A stretch of DNA of 64,000 bases from Arabidopsis thaliana (Eukaryota; Streptophyta; Magnoliopsida; Brassicales; Brassicaceae), in assembly GCF_000001735.4 (NCBI RefSeq), contig NC_003071.7, positions 14,253,151-14,317,150 on the forward strand. Direction: 5' to 3'. Position 1 is the stretch's first letter. Each line of letters begins with the position of its first letter. Both the position numbers and the translations under genes were made by a program. Below, piece by piece: positions 35,729 through 47,123 of the stretch. The notes beneath the pieces were generated by a model. That model did not search any database. It saw nothing but the letters and a program-made list of their open reading frames with translations, and had not been told where the DNA came from.

Positions 35729-37966
35729 TTTCGGGAAGCATTTATACAAACAATATGATTGAAGAAGCGAGAGGGCAAATAATGCAAAAATAAAAACAAA
35801 AATTGAATACAAACAATATATTTATACCAACGTATGGTTCTTGATATTGCCCTCTTTTGTTCCTCTTAACTATCTTTAATCATCTTTTTCATTTTATATA
35901 TAATCATGATGCATATACGCTCATTTCATCTGTTGTTCTTCTTTTATATTTGTGCAGAAATTGTTGTATTTCGTTTGTGTCTATAATTAAGTGTTGTTTA
36001 ATTTCCATTACCTTGTGCTATGTGTTAAATATTAAGCTTTGTATACAGAACCTTAAAAAGAAATTGGAATTGTTGACGACGTTTGCATTGTCTCTTAACA
36101 TATGTTAGAATTGTATCAATTTATACGACTCCTTGTTTTATAATGTCATCAAGTGATTGCAACTCAAGTGGTATCCTGCTTTGATAAATTTACTCAAACA
36201 AAATTCGAGAGAAACCAAAATTTGTAAGAATAATATGCATCAGGTTTACCATATGGAATAATTCGGTTCTTGTTGCGTATGCTTTGCCCAGACTCTCCGA
36301 AGATTGATTGAGTTCATGAGATGTCACCATTGAAAAGTATCTTCCAAAGTTCTACAATGCGCAAATAAAGAGAAAATTAGGGCATAGGCCATAGGGTATG
36401 AGTTTTCAAAAAGTTTGAGAAGATGTTAAACGTCACAAAATAACCAATCTACTAAATACTAATATAGAGAAAGTGAGCCAAAACTGTCACTAACATTTAG
36501 AATGATGGCTTTGATTGGTATTCTAAGATGATGGTACAAAGTGTAATACTTTTTTTTTTATCTGCTGTTACAAGATAAAAATGATGGTATACACTGCGGG
36601 ACCGGTCCAAAGTGGTCAGCTTCTAAAGCAGAATTTTGTTTTTTGGCCCATTAACACAGATACAAAATAAATAAATAAAAAAACACAAAACCCATTGTTT
36701 GGCCTACAAAAGTTTAAGTTATCCCGTTATGCACTGCATGTATTTCTTGAATTTTCTTCCATAAATGATGGCCCTAAAAATGGTGATATGGGTATTATAT
36801 GTACCATTCAAATCTGGTGACAATTAATACATATCATAACTTAAATGAGATTTTCACTGATTCATAACAAACTATCTAAAGATGACTTACCATAAAAGAA
36901 TGTATGGATCAGACTATGGGACGTAGTGTTTACCCCGTAAATCATTTATATGAAAGTTGATTAATTCTCTTCATAAGAGTGAAACATCATCAGTCAAAAG
37001 ACCGATACGTGTCATTAAACATAATTAACTAAACTCTTTATCTTTCATTCCAAAAGTTAATGATACATTTATTATTGTACTATTTTACTATATGTTATTA
37101 GTTTTATCATGCTATGTTTGAGGTTTTTTCGTTAATTTTTTTGTAGTTTTAACTTAAAATATGAATAGAATGATAGTATATCTAGCTAATAGTTTGAATA
37201 TGTTATTTTCTTTAATTTTTATCAATACAAAATACATTTAGAGAGTAATGAGTACATAAGAGGAACTACATCATCAAGTTATATATAAAATTAGTTTAGG
37301 ATAAAAATGATTTCAAGAGTGTATGAGTGATACATTGTTGGGAAAGTTGCTAGAAAATTTGTTTCGATACTTGGTGATACGTTAGTTTCAATTACATGAA
37401 TGAATGATTAGAAAACTAAAAATTTACATTTATCAAAATATGACACTAAATAAAATAAAATACATTTTGAAAAAAGCGTGGGTAATCTTTGTTTGTTTTT
37501 TGAATATCTGAAAATTTCAATCCCAAAAGCCTTTTCTAGAGGCGGGACTCACACCAAATTAAATTCATCTCATTAAAAGAATAAATCATTTCCAACGGAC
37601 GTTGAATTTATCGGCTGAGAGATTTACCATTAGGCCAACACCGGATTGGGATAATCACCTAGTAGAAATGAATATGCAAAAAAAAAAAAAATTGGTAATC
37701 CTTCCAAATTAATTTGCAAATGAAAATTTAGAACCATGTTTAGTTCTCTATAGAACAAACTGTTCTACAAATGTTTAGATTGCAATAAATCCATCAAGAT
37801 CTTATTAACAAATGAGGAGAAAGAAACAGTATAATATTAGTTAGCGAGTGTATTCGCAAAAGTCCAAGTTTTTGTAAGAATATAATTGTCATCAATCAAT
37901 TGTTGTCACACCAAGCATAACAGAAACTTACAACATAACATAAAACAAAAGCAAAACTAGGGTTGA
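35729..37966. other. Intergenic region with a SINE-like fragment
   Basis: RALFL19 3' UTR followed by AT-rich DNA. A tRNA-derived SINE-like sequence lies at about 37490-37651. No coding region supported. Confidence 0.5.
37490..37651 (-). mobile_element. SINE-like, tRNA-derived fragment
   Basis: Read on the minus strand, GGTGTTGGCCTAATGGTAAA resembles a tRNA A box (TGGCNNAGTGG), and GGTGTGAGTCCCGCCTC resembles a B box with its usual downstream context. An A-rich tail follows (CAAAAAACAAAC). This order, A box, B box, short body, A-rich tail, is that of Brassicaceae SINEs. The A-to-B spacing is longer than usual, so the copy is probably altered by an insertion. Target-site duplications are not clear. 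Confidence 0.55.
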
Positions 37967-38581
37967 TCAATGATCATGAGGTGAAGGCGCCGGCGAGTGA
38001 ATCGGAGTCATCGGAAAGAGAGAGAGAAGTCGAGGCTCCGTATCCCTCGGAGTTGTCGACGGTGACGGGCGCAAATAAAACCCTTTCTCCTTGATCGATC
38101 TTTCTTGGTCATCATCGAAGCTCGGTTTCGAATCACTAGGGCTCTGACTAAAAGACCCCGGTCGATAAAACGGATCAGACATGAGAGGAGTGTCAGGGCT
38201 GAGATCGAGAGCCGGAAAATTCAAGATGGTGGGAGTGAGAATCTCGGGTGGCCCGGAATGGGTCGGGTTGATGTTGAGATAATGCTTCATCGAGTTGCGA
38301 CGTTCGGAGAGTCGGAAGGACGAAGATTGTTTCTTGTTGGTCACGGCTTTGATCGGAGGGATTGAGTGAAAAGGAGGAAATCTCGGGTCGGGTTGGTGGG
38401 TCGGGTTCTTGGGGATTCCGGTGAGCAGTTGGACGACTTGCTTGAAGGAAGAAGGATCGGTTCGGATGAAAGTGGTTTCATACATGTCGTCTTTAACGTA
38501 TCTGGTCGGTGTAGTGGTGCAGCTGCTTGGTGAAGGAAGCAAGTTCTTTGCTTTATCTCTGTATCTTGGTGATTTCTCCAT
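37967..38581 (-). CDS. VQ13: VQ-motif protein VQ13 (At2g33780)
   Basis: Small nuclear/plastid VQ cofactor; the family binds WRKY transcription factors and MAP-kinase substrates. Intronless, 204 residues counted from the ATG at 38581; upstream in-frame codons lack an ATG. The VQ core FKQVVQLLTG lies at residues 46-55. The rest is Ser/Pro-rich with many SP/TP sites (SPAPSP, LTPTIL), the likely MAP-kinase phosphorylation targets seen in related VQ proteins. A cluster of five TTGAC W-box cores lies about 370-500 bp upstream of the start, suggesting WRKY control. The partner WRKY cannot be read from sequence. Confidence 0.93.
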   Translation of the reverse strand: MEKSPRYRDKAKNLLPSPSSCTTTPTRYVKDDMYETTFIRTDPSSFKQVVQLLTGIPKNPTHQPDPRFPPFHSIPPIKAVTNKKQSSSFRLSERRNSMKHYLNINPTHSGPPEILTPTILNFPALDLSPDTPLMSDPFYRPGSFSQSPSDSKPSFDDDQERSIKEKGFYLRPSPSTTPRDTEPRLLSLFPMTPIHSPAPSPHDH

Positions 38582-38950
38582 TGATTGAGAAGAGAAGTTC
38601 AATGGATGTATATTTATGTTTTACAAGCAATATAATCTCTTGTTATATAAGATCAGAAAAAAAAAATTTAGTTCAACATTATATGAACGTGTTTATGGTA
38701 AGAAAGTTAATTAATTTTTTTGGCATAAAATAGTATAACTCTTTTATTTAGATTTTGCATATATTTAATTTTATTATTTGGAAAGAAATTTGTTCTTTTG
38801 GATTGGCTTGGTGAGAAATGTACAAGTGGTACATACATATTGACCTTCCCATTAGGGTAAATATGACTAGCTATTTGTAGAATTGTAATCTCATGTCACG
38901 CGCCACTGTCAGAGTTAGGAACTGCCAACGTTTGTTGGTGTGTGGACCTG

Positions 38951-39084
38951 TTGACTTGTGATTTTCATAGTAATGAGATTATTAGTCAACATATTTTTAG
39001 TCAACGCATTTACCTTCTCAAAATTTTCAAAAGAGTATCTAACCATAGATATGGGATTATATTAGTCAATACATTATTAGTCAA
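38951..39084. promoter_or_regulatory. Cluster of five W-box cores upstream of VQ13
   Basis: TTGAC cores occur at 38951 (plus) and as GTCAA at 38985, 39000, 39065 and 39080. Four share the longer TTAGTCAA context, so they look like a short repeated unit. W-boxes are the WRKY binding site, and VQ proteins are WRKY partners, so feedback control is plausible but unproven. Confidence 0.5.
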
Positions 39085-39479
39085 CACATTGATTTCACAA
39101 AATCTTGTTTTTGACCACAAAATCTTTGTGAAGATAATACTGCAGATACATTCAAAAACTTCCCATAATTCAAAATATGATAAATGTGCGTTATTAGTTA
39201 TTACACAAAAATTCAAATATGAGTCATCTGTGTTGGATTTAGGCATTTAGCTTATTAAAAACTTTTCTTTCCAAACTCATTGTGTTTTGTGTATCGTTCA
39301 CGGAGTAATTATGAAGAAACTAGAGAAGTTTTGAAGCACTAAACAAAGCTAAACATCAAAATATTTCTTTTTCTTTTAATGATAGAAGGTACCCAAGCTA
39401 ATCTCTAACCATAAAAGAAGATGTTTATTGATATCAAAATCAATCATTATTAACCATAGAACGACAAGACGATAATGAC

Positions 39480-39870
39480 CACCATTACATGGTTGAAACA
39501 TCAAATTTTTAACAGCTAGACATTTCATAATGCAAGATGTTCCATCAAGCACAAGATCATACCACTCGACCTTTCCCCATATTTCTCCTCCTTCGCGCCT
39601 TTCGAGGGCAATCTCTGCACACCAAATTTCTGTTGTCTCGCTCATTTTCTCTATTTTATGCAAAAACACAACTAATTTTCTACCATAACTTGTTGTGAAT
39701 GATCGTGGACCGTCCAAACGTAGTTTTAATTCCACACCGTTCACCACTTCCCAAATCCTCTCTTTCGGGTCATACGCTCTTATACAATTCATGTGATTAT
39801 CATAGTAGTACAATACATCGTCTATAACACATGAACTAGCTAGACCATTTTTCAGAGTGCAACTAAAAAT
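39480..39870 (-). pseudogene. F-box/kelch-repeat protein C-terminal remnant
   Basis: A minus-strand frame reads [21 protein letters not shown], then [41 protein letters not shown] and [10 protein letters not shown]. This is the typical C-terminal part of Brassicaceae F-box/kelch-repeat proteins. No F-box or first kelch units precede it, and the family's final residues are not followed by a natural end, so it is a detached 3' fragment of an SCF substrate adaptor gene. Confidence 0.7.
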
Positions 39871-39888
39871 ATAAATATGTAGGAACAA

Positions 39889-40711
39889 GTTAATCCAATG
39901 AGATCTTATTATGGAATGAAGTCTTGGGTAAGTAATTTGTTATTGGGTGATTTTGAACGATTGTAAAGTGTTATTAAGTTATACCAACCCATCTATTTAC
40001 CATGTTTTTGCCAAAAGATATATGTGTTGTCAAAAATATATAGATTATGTAAGTTTAACAAAGTCAATAAACTTTATATATTTTGCCAAGTTGCCTAATT
40101 AATTTTGATTCATCTTTCAATTGAAGATATATAATGATGATAAATGATAGGAGATCTACTAAATTTTAACTGATCTTACAGAAAGTTTTTTCCTAAAATC
40201 AATTATACAATAATGACAAACTTACGTACAAAGATGACTGTTCGTACTCGTAGGTCGAAATCATAGATAACATTTTTATATATGGCATCAGAGGTTTCGT
40301 ACAAAATGAACAAATGTACAGTATAATTATGAAAGAAAATTATTGTACTAGTTGCTCAACACTTGTCAATACTTGTTCTGATATGATGGTGTTGGAGATA
40401 AATTTGGTCATTTCGATTCCTAATGAATTAATATATAGGCTAATATATCAACGGTTGTGTTCATTAACATCCACATAACATATTCAGAGTCTCTTTTATT
40501 TAGCAAACTATTTTTTTCTTTTTTCTTTTGGGGTCACGAAGATAAGGAATTAACAAGAAAAACCTAATATGTAAACGTCACCACTTTTTATTTAAGAAGC
40601 AAATTAGAAAGATTAACACTACCAGAAAAGCCCATACAAAGAAACCAAGCTGATACATATTCAACACAATCATTGATTAATAAAAGTTTAAGTAGCTCTT
40701 ATAACACCATC
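39889..40711. other. AT-rich spacer and AGP30 3' flank
   Basis: About 820 bp without a supported gene; the right edge should hold the AGP30 3' UTR. Confidence 0.45.
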
Positions 40712-42087
40712 TCATTTGGGGCAGGTAGGTTCGAATGCGAATGGACCAACGTTGTACACACTGTACTTGAACCATCTCATGATGGTCGAGGAAAATCCTG
40801 GTTTCAAGACCGGCTTTAGAACGGAGCCCTTGCCTCCATCGTGGAGTGACGACACTTTGCTGCACTTGGTGTCTGGAGACTTCACGAGGAAAGCTCGACA
40901 ACCTTTGATATCGTAGTTGGTCACCGTCTTAGGGGCCAGGAGCATGAAGTATCCGTTCTTGTCCGTCTTTGTCTCCGATATTGAGTTCTTCTTGTTCTTG
41001 CACACAAGTCTCACCACCGCATCTGTATCCCCAGATAACACAAACGAAATAAAAAGTGAAAATATAGTACTTGGATAGATTTGTTATACAGAAATTGTTT
41101 TAAAATAATGCAAGAGCATGTATTTGTTTAGATTAGTTATGGTAAATTTACCCTCTTTTTTTAAGAAGGGGCATGACTTGAACAAGATTTTCTTACTAGT
41201 TGAGCTAAATTTGGTATTATAGGAAACTTGGGGAAAACAATGACAAGGCTTCGCTACAGTAGATTGTCTTAACCAAAAACCTATTGATTATAATTAAATT
41301 AAATTCAAAAGCATTGAAAGAAGTTACTTAGTTTTCCATGGTATATTTTATGTTTATCAATTCGTGAAGGGACCAGAATGATACGACCGGCTCTGAACTA
41401 ATCTCGCTTGGTAGCATATAGTTAAAAGTTTACACAAAAAGTTTTGAACAACCGACAATGAGATTATGATACATATAACATATGCCTAAAATAAATGTAA
41501 AGGATGAAGTATGCATGCAGCATACCTTTAGCAAAAAAAAAGTATGAATGCATGGGATTGAAGTGTGGACTTTTCACATACGGACATACCACGGTCCACA
41601 GGTGCGTATATTAAGGGTTCGAGTGATTTTTAGGATAATATATAGACTTTCATATCATGAATGTATATAAGTGAGTACCTTTAACGGGTTTAGCGCCTTG
41701 GACGTTGTTGACGCCCGCGTACTTGCAAGCTTTGCAGTAGACCACACCTCTAACTGCCACTAGGGTCTTGTTGTACTTAGGAGGGTAAACTGGTGGGAGA
41801 ACAGGAGGTTTGATCGGTGGGAGAGTTGGTAACTTAATCGGAGCTTTGGCTGGTGGGAGAGTTGGTAGCTTGATCGGAGCTTTGGCTGGTGGGTAGGCTG
41901 GTAGTTTGATGGGAGCTTTGGCCGGTGGAAGAGTTGGTAGTTTGATTGGAGGTAGGGGAAGGTGTTGGGGAAGGCTATGGAAGGGATCTGATGAACCAGG
42001 TTGATTCACTCCTAAGGTGAAAACAGAGGAAGTGAAGCACAAAAGTGCAAAGAGAGTTAGAGAAACACTCTTACCAATGATTCCCAT
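40712..42087 (-). CDS. AGP30: Arabinogalactan protein AGP30 (At2g33790)
   Basis: Non-classical, root cell-wall arabinogalactan protein known to affect root regeneration and seed germination timing. Two exons on the minus strand (42087-41679 and 41022-40712) give 239 residues. A signal peptide covers about residues 1-25. Residues about 40-105 are a repetitive Pro-rich region with PPAKAPIKLP units that should be hydroxylated and O-glycosylated. The C-terminal half is a cysteine-containing Ole e 1/PAC-type domain: YCKACKYAGV, then DAVVRLVCKNKKNS, GYFMLLAPKTV, GCRAFLVKSP and FEPTCPK. The intron of about 650 bp contains a SINE-like fragment. The Pro-rich repeat is encoded by near-identical 36-48-bp units that could vary in number between strains. 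Confidence 0.95.
41150..41230 (-). mobile_element. SINE-like fragment in the AGP30 intron
   Basis: On the minus strand, TTTAGCTCAACTAGTAAGA resembles a tRNA A box and CTTGTTCAAGTCATGCCCC a B box, 20-30 bp apart as in tRNA-derived SINEs, followed by a short A-rich run. Only the tRNA-like head is recognisable. Same transcriptional strand as AGP30. Confidence 0.5.
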
Positions 42088-43956
42088 CTTTGTTCTTTTG
42101 TTTTTCTTTGTGTGTGTGACTTTGGGTTGATGTGACTTGGGTGTATTTATAGGAGATATCGGGCTACAATTTTTTATACTTCATATAGATACTAGAGAGT
42201 AGAGGCATACACAGCACATGTACACAACTGGCGAGAAGTTTCCGATCGATGTAGTCCCGTTAAAGATTTAGATTTAGATCTCCTAACAGGTTTGAATACT
42301 TGAAGCAAGAAACTCGATATTGATTTGTAGTACAGTCACTTCCCGGGTTTTTTTAATAGAATAAATGAAAACTTCGTCAACCTACCTGAAGTTTATTTTT
42401 TCTGATGAAAAGATAATAATTAACGAATGCATCACAGCTGAATTCAATACAGTGTTTAGTCATATATATGTTAATATTCAACAAATTAATGTTATGATTT
42501 GAAAGTTTTATGAGAAAATTATAGTCATGTATATGTGAATTTCTTATAGTTTGTGAATTTAATGAGAGTTAGTAAAAAAAAATATAGATATAATTTTACA
42601 AATTCTATTGGACAATATGTAAATTTACAGTGTAACTTTCAATGCAAATATCTGGGATATAGATAGTATTAGTGCATGAGTTTTCATTCATGTTCCATGT
42701 TTTGTGGTCCTTAACATGGGCATGGCAACAAGATGCGCCTGGTGCGGCTTCAACACATTACAACACATTTAAAAGTTCAATTAATATCCACACTTCTGTT
42801 TCTATTTATTTGGGTTTCCAATTTGATTAAATTAGCAAAACGGTGCCTATAAAATTATTCTTAGATCAGGATAAGATAAAATACGTTAAAAAGTCAACTA
42901 GATTTTAATGAAACTGGTAAAACAATGCCCGTGTAATTATTCTTAAATCAGGAAAATAACTATTAAAAATTGATGTTAATTAATAGTGGAAACTCTTTTG
43001 GTCTAGTGTTTTACAAAAAAGATTTATACTTTCATCGTTTCACGTCATGCATAAGATTTCATTTCCTAAACTATACAATGCCTTGGAGATTATAAGTGCA
43101 ATTCTTTTGGAGGTTCTGAATAAAGCTATGTGAGATCAAATACTTTTTGAAAAATTCCAAGCTTCGCAAACGTATGGTATAGCGTCACATGTAATATTTA
43201 GAGTGTTGAACCACAGAACTTTGATAAAACGTTAAATGGTACGGTGATATGTATTTAGTTTTTAGGATTGGTATTAACCTAAACCAAAAAAATAAAAATA
43301 AAGCGTGAAGATATACATAAACGTAAACACAATGGCCTTAAGCTTTGAGAGAAGAGGTAAGACAGATATACGCTAGAGTAAACCATAAACTAGGCCTAGG
43401 GGTGAAAGTTTCTAACTTTCTATACTTCAATGATCAATCTCAAGATAACAATGAGATCGACATGCAATAATTTGAGTTAATTTGGGTTTGAGTTGAAGGA
43501 AGTTTTCATACGCATTTTTAAGCCATGAGGCCCAATGATGTTTTGACAAAAAAATAGAGGCCCATGATGTATCAAGTCTCATATTTCATTTGGGTTAAAA
43601 ATTGATGTAAATAGAAGTAACAGTGACTTTTGTTACCCACAATTTGAAGAATTATATGCATAGAATAATTTTTTATTTTTATAATAGTAATTATGTTAGC
43701 CATAACTTAAAGAAGAAAAAAAAATCAAAAAAGAAAACGAAAATAGTGAGAGTACGTGATCAGCTACGACGGCATCCACAATACGTAAGTGGGCTATATA
43801 TTATTGTGAAGTGTGAAGTCTTCTAACAAACAAACAGAATTTCAAAATTCAAATTCAAATCCAAATCACACGAGCGAGAGAGAGCAGATAATCGCCACTC
43901 GCCAGAGCTATTGATTTCGCTTCATCGAATCTCACACTCTCTAAGTTTCGTCTGCA
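42088..43956. other. Divergent intergenic region, AGP30 and ASY4
   Basis: Divergent promoters: AGP30 leader at the left and ASY4 leader at the right, with GAGAGAGAG just before its ATG. The middle is AT-rich with nothing recognised. Confidence 0.5.
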
Positions 43957-46067
43957 ATGTCGTCTACCAGAAGAGGCACTAAGAGAACTCGGCCAGAGCC
44001 GCCGCAATCGCTCAAGAAGCCAACACCGAAAGCAAAACTCCCGGACGAATTGGATGTCGATGTTTCTAGGTCCGTTCTCGTGTTTTCTTTTGCTTCGTCT
44101 TCTTCTTTTTCTTCGTTTCTTCTGTTTTTTTGCTGAAATGTGACTCGCGATTGTGTTTCCGTGTTGATCGTGTAGCGATTTCAAAGGAATCATGTCGGCG
44201 TTGCAGCAATTCAGAGAGAAAGCGCACGAAGATGGCCGTAAGAAGAAGGAAGAAAGCATTTCCAGGTCATATATCTCTCCGTTACATGTTTCTCTCTGAT
44301 TAGGTTATGTAAACTTCGATTTCATCATTCACTATGCAGTTATCGAGATATTCATGTCGATCGCTCATGTGCATTTGTTGATGGAGCGTTTCTTCTAATT
44401 GTTATCGTTGGTACATGAATTAGATCTGGATCTTGTATCGCAAATCAATTTATCAAGTAGATATAGCTAGATGAAGCTAAGGTGTTTGATCATTTGTTCT
44501 AGCATTTGATATTGGTTGATCTGTTGTGAAATTGGTTATGGTATGCTCATGTATCGCTTAAACTAGAAAGCATATATATGTTCGATTGATAGATATCAAG
44601 CTCTTTTATATGTGGATTAGTCTGGATCTTGTATCGCAAACCAAATATCAACTAGTTTTAGCTAGATAAAGTGTTCGATCATTTGTTCTAGCCTTTTTGA
44701 TATTGGTTGATCTGTTGTGAAAGTGGTTGTGGTATGCTCTTGAATTTCATAATCTATAAAGCAAATGTTTGATTGATAGATATGAAGCTCGTTTAGTTTC
44801 ATAGATACAGAATGATCAGTCTTTTGTTCATCAGCTCTGAAGCACTCAGCTATCTATTGTGCAACTGGTTTTGGTATTGCTCTTTGTCTCCCTTAAACTA
44901 GAAAGCAAATGGTTGATTGATAGATATGAAGCTCGTTTGATTTCTTAGATACAGAACGTTTAGATGTTCAGACTTTTGATTTTGATACTCAACTCTGAAG
45001 CAATCGGTTGATTTGTATCACTACTTGGTATCTAGTAGCATGGTTTTGTCATTTATTGTTCCAGAAAGATAGAATCATCTGAGGATTGTGAGTATCCTGC
45101 TTTTGAAGTGTCGTTTGTTTTATATTTGAATCTTTCTTTAATCCTTGTGTATCTTTCTGGCAGTGTGTCCACTGAGGTGAAGTCAAAGATTGACGAGCTG
45201 AAGTCAAAACTTGAGAAAGAAAGGTAGGCTATGTTGTTGAGGATAGATGTCTGATATTCAATTACATGCTTTGTGAATGTTGGTTTGCAAGATTCTGATG
45301 AATTGTGTCCTTGACTTACAAAATGCAGACAAAACTTTTCCAAAGCACTTTCAAAGAGTTCAAAGGAGGTCTGAACAAACATCCTAAGACGATGTTCAAC
45401 TTAATTTAGCCTTTAGAAATGTACAAGGATCTGACCTGATCCATTTTTGCAGTGTGAGAATATTTTGAAGGATGAAGCTGCCAAGTTTGAGGAGCTTCAT
45501 AAGAAATTCGTGAAAGACAAAGCTGATCATCTACAAGGCTTGAAAGGTATTCTGGTTTTGTCATCTCTTACTGTTGGGCGTCAAAAGTGTAGATTTCTTT
45601 CATTAGCTAATTGGGATGTTACCAAAAGTATTGAACATGTGTTTCTGCTTTACAGACACTATTTCAAAGTTTGAGGAGGACAAGGAGAGGCTCTACATGC
45701 GATATGAGCAGCTAAGTAAGCAAACCAACCCCTTATAATGACACCACTGTTATGAGAAGATGGCAAAACTTACTCACTTCCACCTGTAAATAACATATAG
45801 GGAAGAAGGAGAAGACAATGATAACGGAACAGGAGAAGTTCTGCACTGAAAAGCTTGCTCAATTGGAAGAGTCACTGAAGAAAAAGAAACGGGTAAATTA
45901 AAGCCTGTTTGATCTTGTTATACATACTCTCTCTTTAATCTTGTTATATGACTGAACTATGAATTCTCTGGGTGTAGGGTGACAAAACTTTCAGCATACT
46001 GAGGAAAACTCTCGGCTCTTTTCTGGAAAACGAGGCTTCTGATGAGGAATTCCCACCTGATGAGTGA
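43957..46067 (+). CDS. ASY4: Meiotic chromosome axis protein ASY4 (At2g33793)
   Basis: Short coiled-coil component of the meiotic axis, known to work with ASY1, ASY3 and REC8 in pairing, crossover formation and synapsis. Eight exons: 43957-44069, 44176-44265, 45164-45223, 45329-45368, 45453-45546, 45656-45715, 45801-45892 and 45978-46067, spliced to 212 residues, the length I recall. The N-terminus is basic (RRGTKRTRP). From about residue 60 to 180 the protein is charged, with heptad-like Leu/Ile spacing (KIDELKSKLEKERQNF, EELHKKFVKDKADHLQGLK, EKLAQLEESLKKKKR), a predicted coiled coil like the ASY3 C-terminus. The acidic end is SDEEFPPDE. The 898-bp second intron contains three diverged tandem repeats and a possible 27-nt cassette exon. 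Confidence 0.88.
44418..44970. repeat. Three diverged ~200-bp tandem repeats in ASY4 intron 2
   Basis: Repeats start near 44418, 44618 and 44800. Shared words include CTGGATCTTGTATCGCAAA, TTGGTTGATCTGTTGTGAAA, GGTATGCTC and GATTGATAGATATGAAGCTC. Copies 1 and 2 are complete and copy 3 is partial. They account for most of the intron length. Confidence 0.8.
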
Positions 46068-46377
46068 AAGATTAACGTCTTTTTCACTTGACGCTAGAAA
46101 GGTAAAAAGCCCTTTTACTTTGATCAGCCACCCCAGACATTTCTTTCAAGTTTTCTTTCCCAGCAGAAAACACACTTATCTCAAGTAGTGTTTCAAGACT
46201 TTGAATACTATGAATATGAACCTTATTTTCTTCTATGTTATAGTTTGAAATGAAAGATTAATTACATTTTAGCTGGCTTCACCACAAGTTAGCTAACAAT
46301 TATATTCACCACAACTCTGATTCATAAAGAGCTTCAATTATTGATTATGGATATATAGTTGTAGTTAAAGCTTATCA

Positions 46378-46640
46378 ACCGCTCCTCCAGCAATCACACT
46401 TGTACATGGTGAAGCTGGTCTAAGCATCACCTTGGCTGCTCCATAATCACCCTCTTATCTATAAAACAAAACCAAACAAACCCATCTAATTCATAACTAA
46501 AACATTCAGGAACATAAACCCTCCCAAATTGCTCCCGAAGTTTTAGCTCCAAAGCCTATCAACCAACTGATTCTTCTAAACATTTGTGAACAATGCAAAC
46601 ATCAGTTTCATAAGACCATATAAACCAATTGAATGTTGAA
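46378..46640 (-). pseudogene. Duplicated fragment of RPS5 exon 2 and intron
   Basis: About 75 bp around 46380-46455 nearly match the 5' part of RPS5 exon 2 (about 47940-48020), including CGCTCCTCCAGCAATCACAC and AGCATCACCTTGGCTGCTCC. The similarity continues into sequence resembling the RPS5 intron (GATTCTTCTAA..TGTGAACAATGCAAACATCAG). It is the same orientation as RPS5 and lies about 1.6 kb downstream of it. It is too short to code and reads as a diverged local duplicate. Confidence 0.8.
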
Positions 46641-46850
46641 CTATTCATAAGAGTTCAATTTGGATAAACTAATTTATTGTTTTTTGATTAAATATGAAAC
46701 CGACCCTTAATCTATAGCTAACATAAACTTCATTTTCCTAGGACCAAAGACGGAATACGAAACGCAAAAGTCAAGTGTAGTTTGGTTACCATCTCCGAAA
46801 TCTAAAACCTAAACCGAAACCCAAAATTCAACTAGAAGGAAATGTGAATC

Positions 46851-47123
46851 TCACAAGAACTGGATTTGGAACTTAGATGAACGTATGGGCAGAGCAAGAA
46901 GGTGATTAATGAGTTGCTGTTTCTTGTTATCATCATCAGCATCAATTTCGACTTTCATCACTTGAAGAAACCGCATTTCCCGCAAAAAGCACGTCACTTG
47001 TCTGAGCTCTCTATCACGTCCTCTATACCCATATATCTCCAACACCTTCACTTCATTTCGATCAATGAAGACTCCCTGATTACTTACACAGTGCAAGCCC
47101 ATCACAAAGAGATCACCATTCAT
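46851..47123 (-). pseudogene. FBD-domain remnant of an F-box/LRR gene
   Basis: Minus-strand frame with VKVLEIYGYRGRDRELRQV, then CFLREMRFLQVMKVEIDADDDNK and LINHLLALPIRSSKFQI. This matches the C-terminal FBD domain common in plant F-box/LRR proteins. No F-box or LRR units precede it in frame, so it is a detached C-terminal fragment. Confidence 0.65.
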
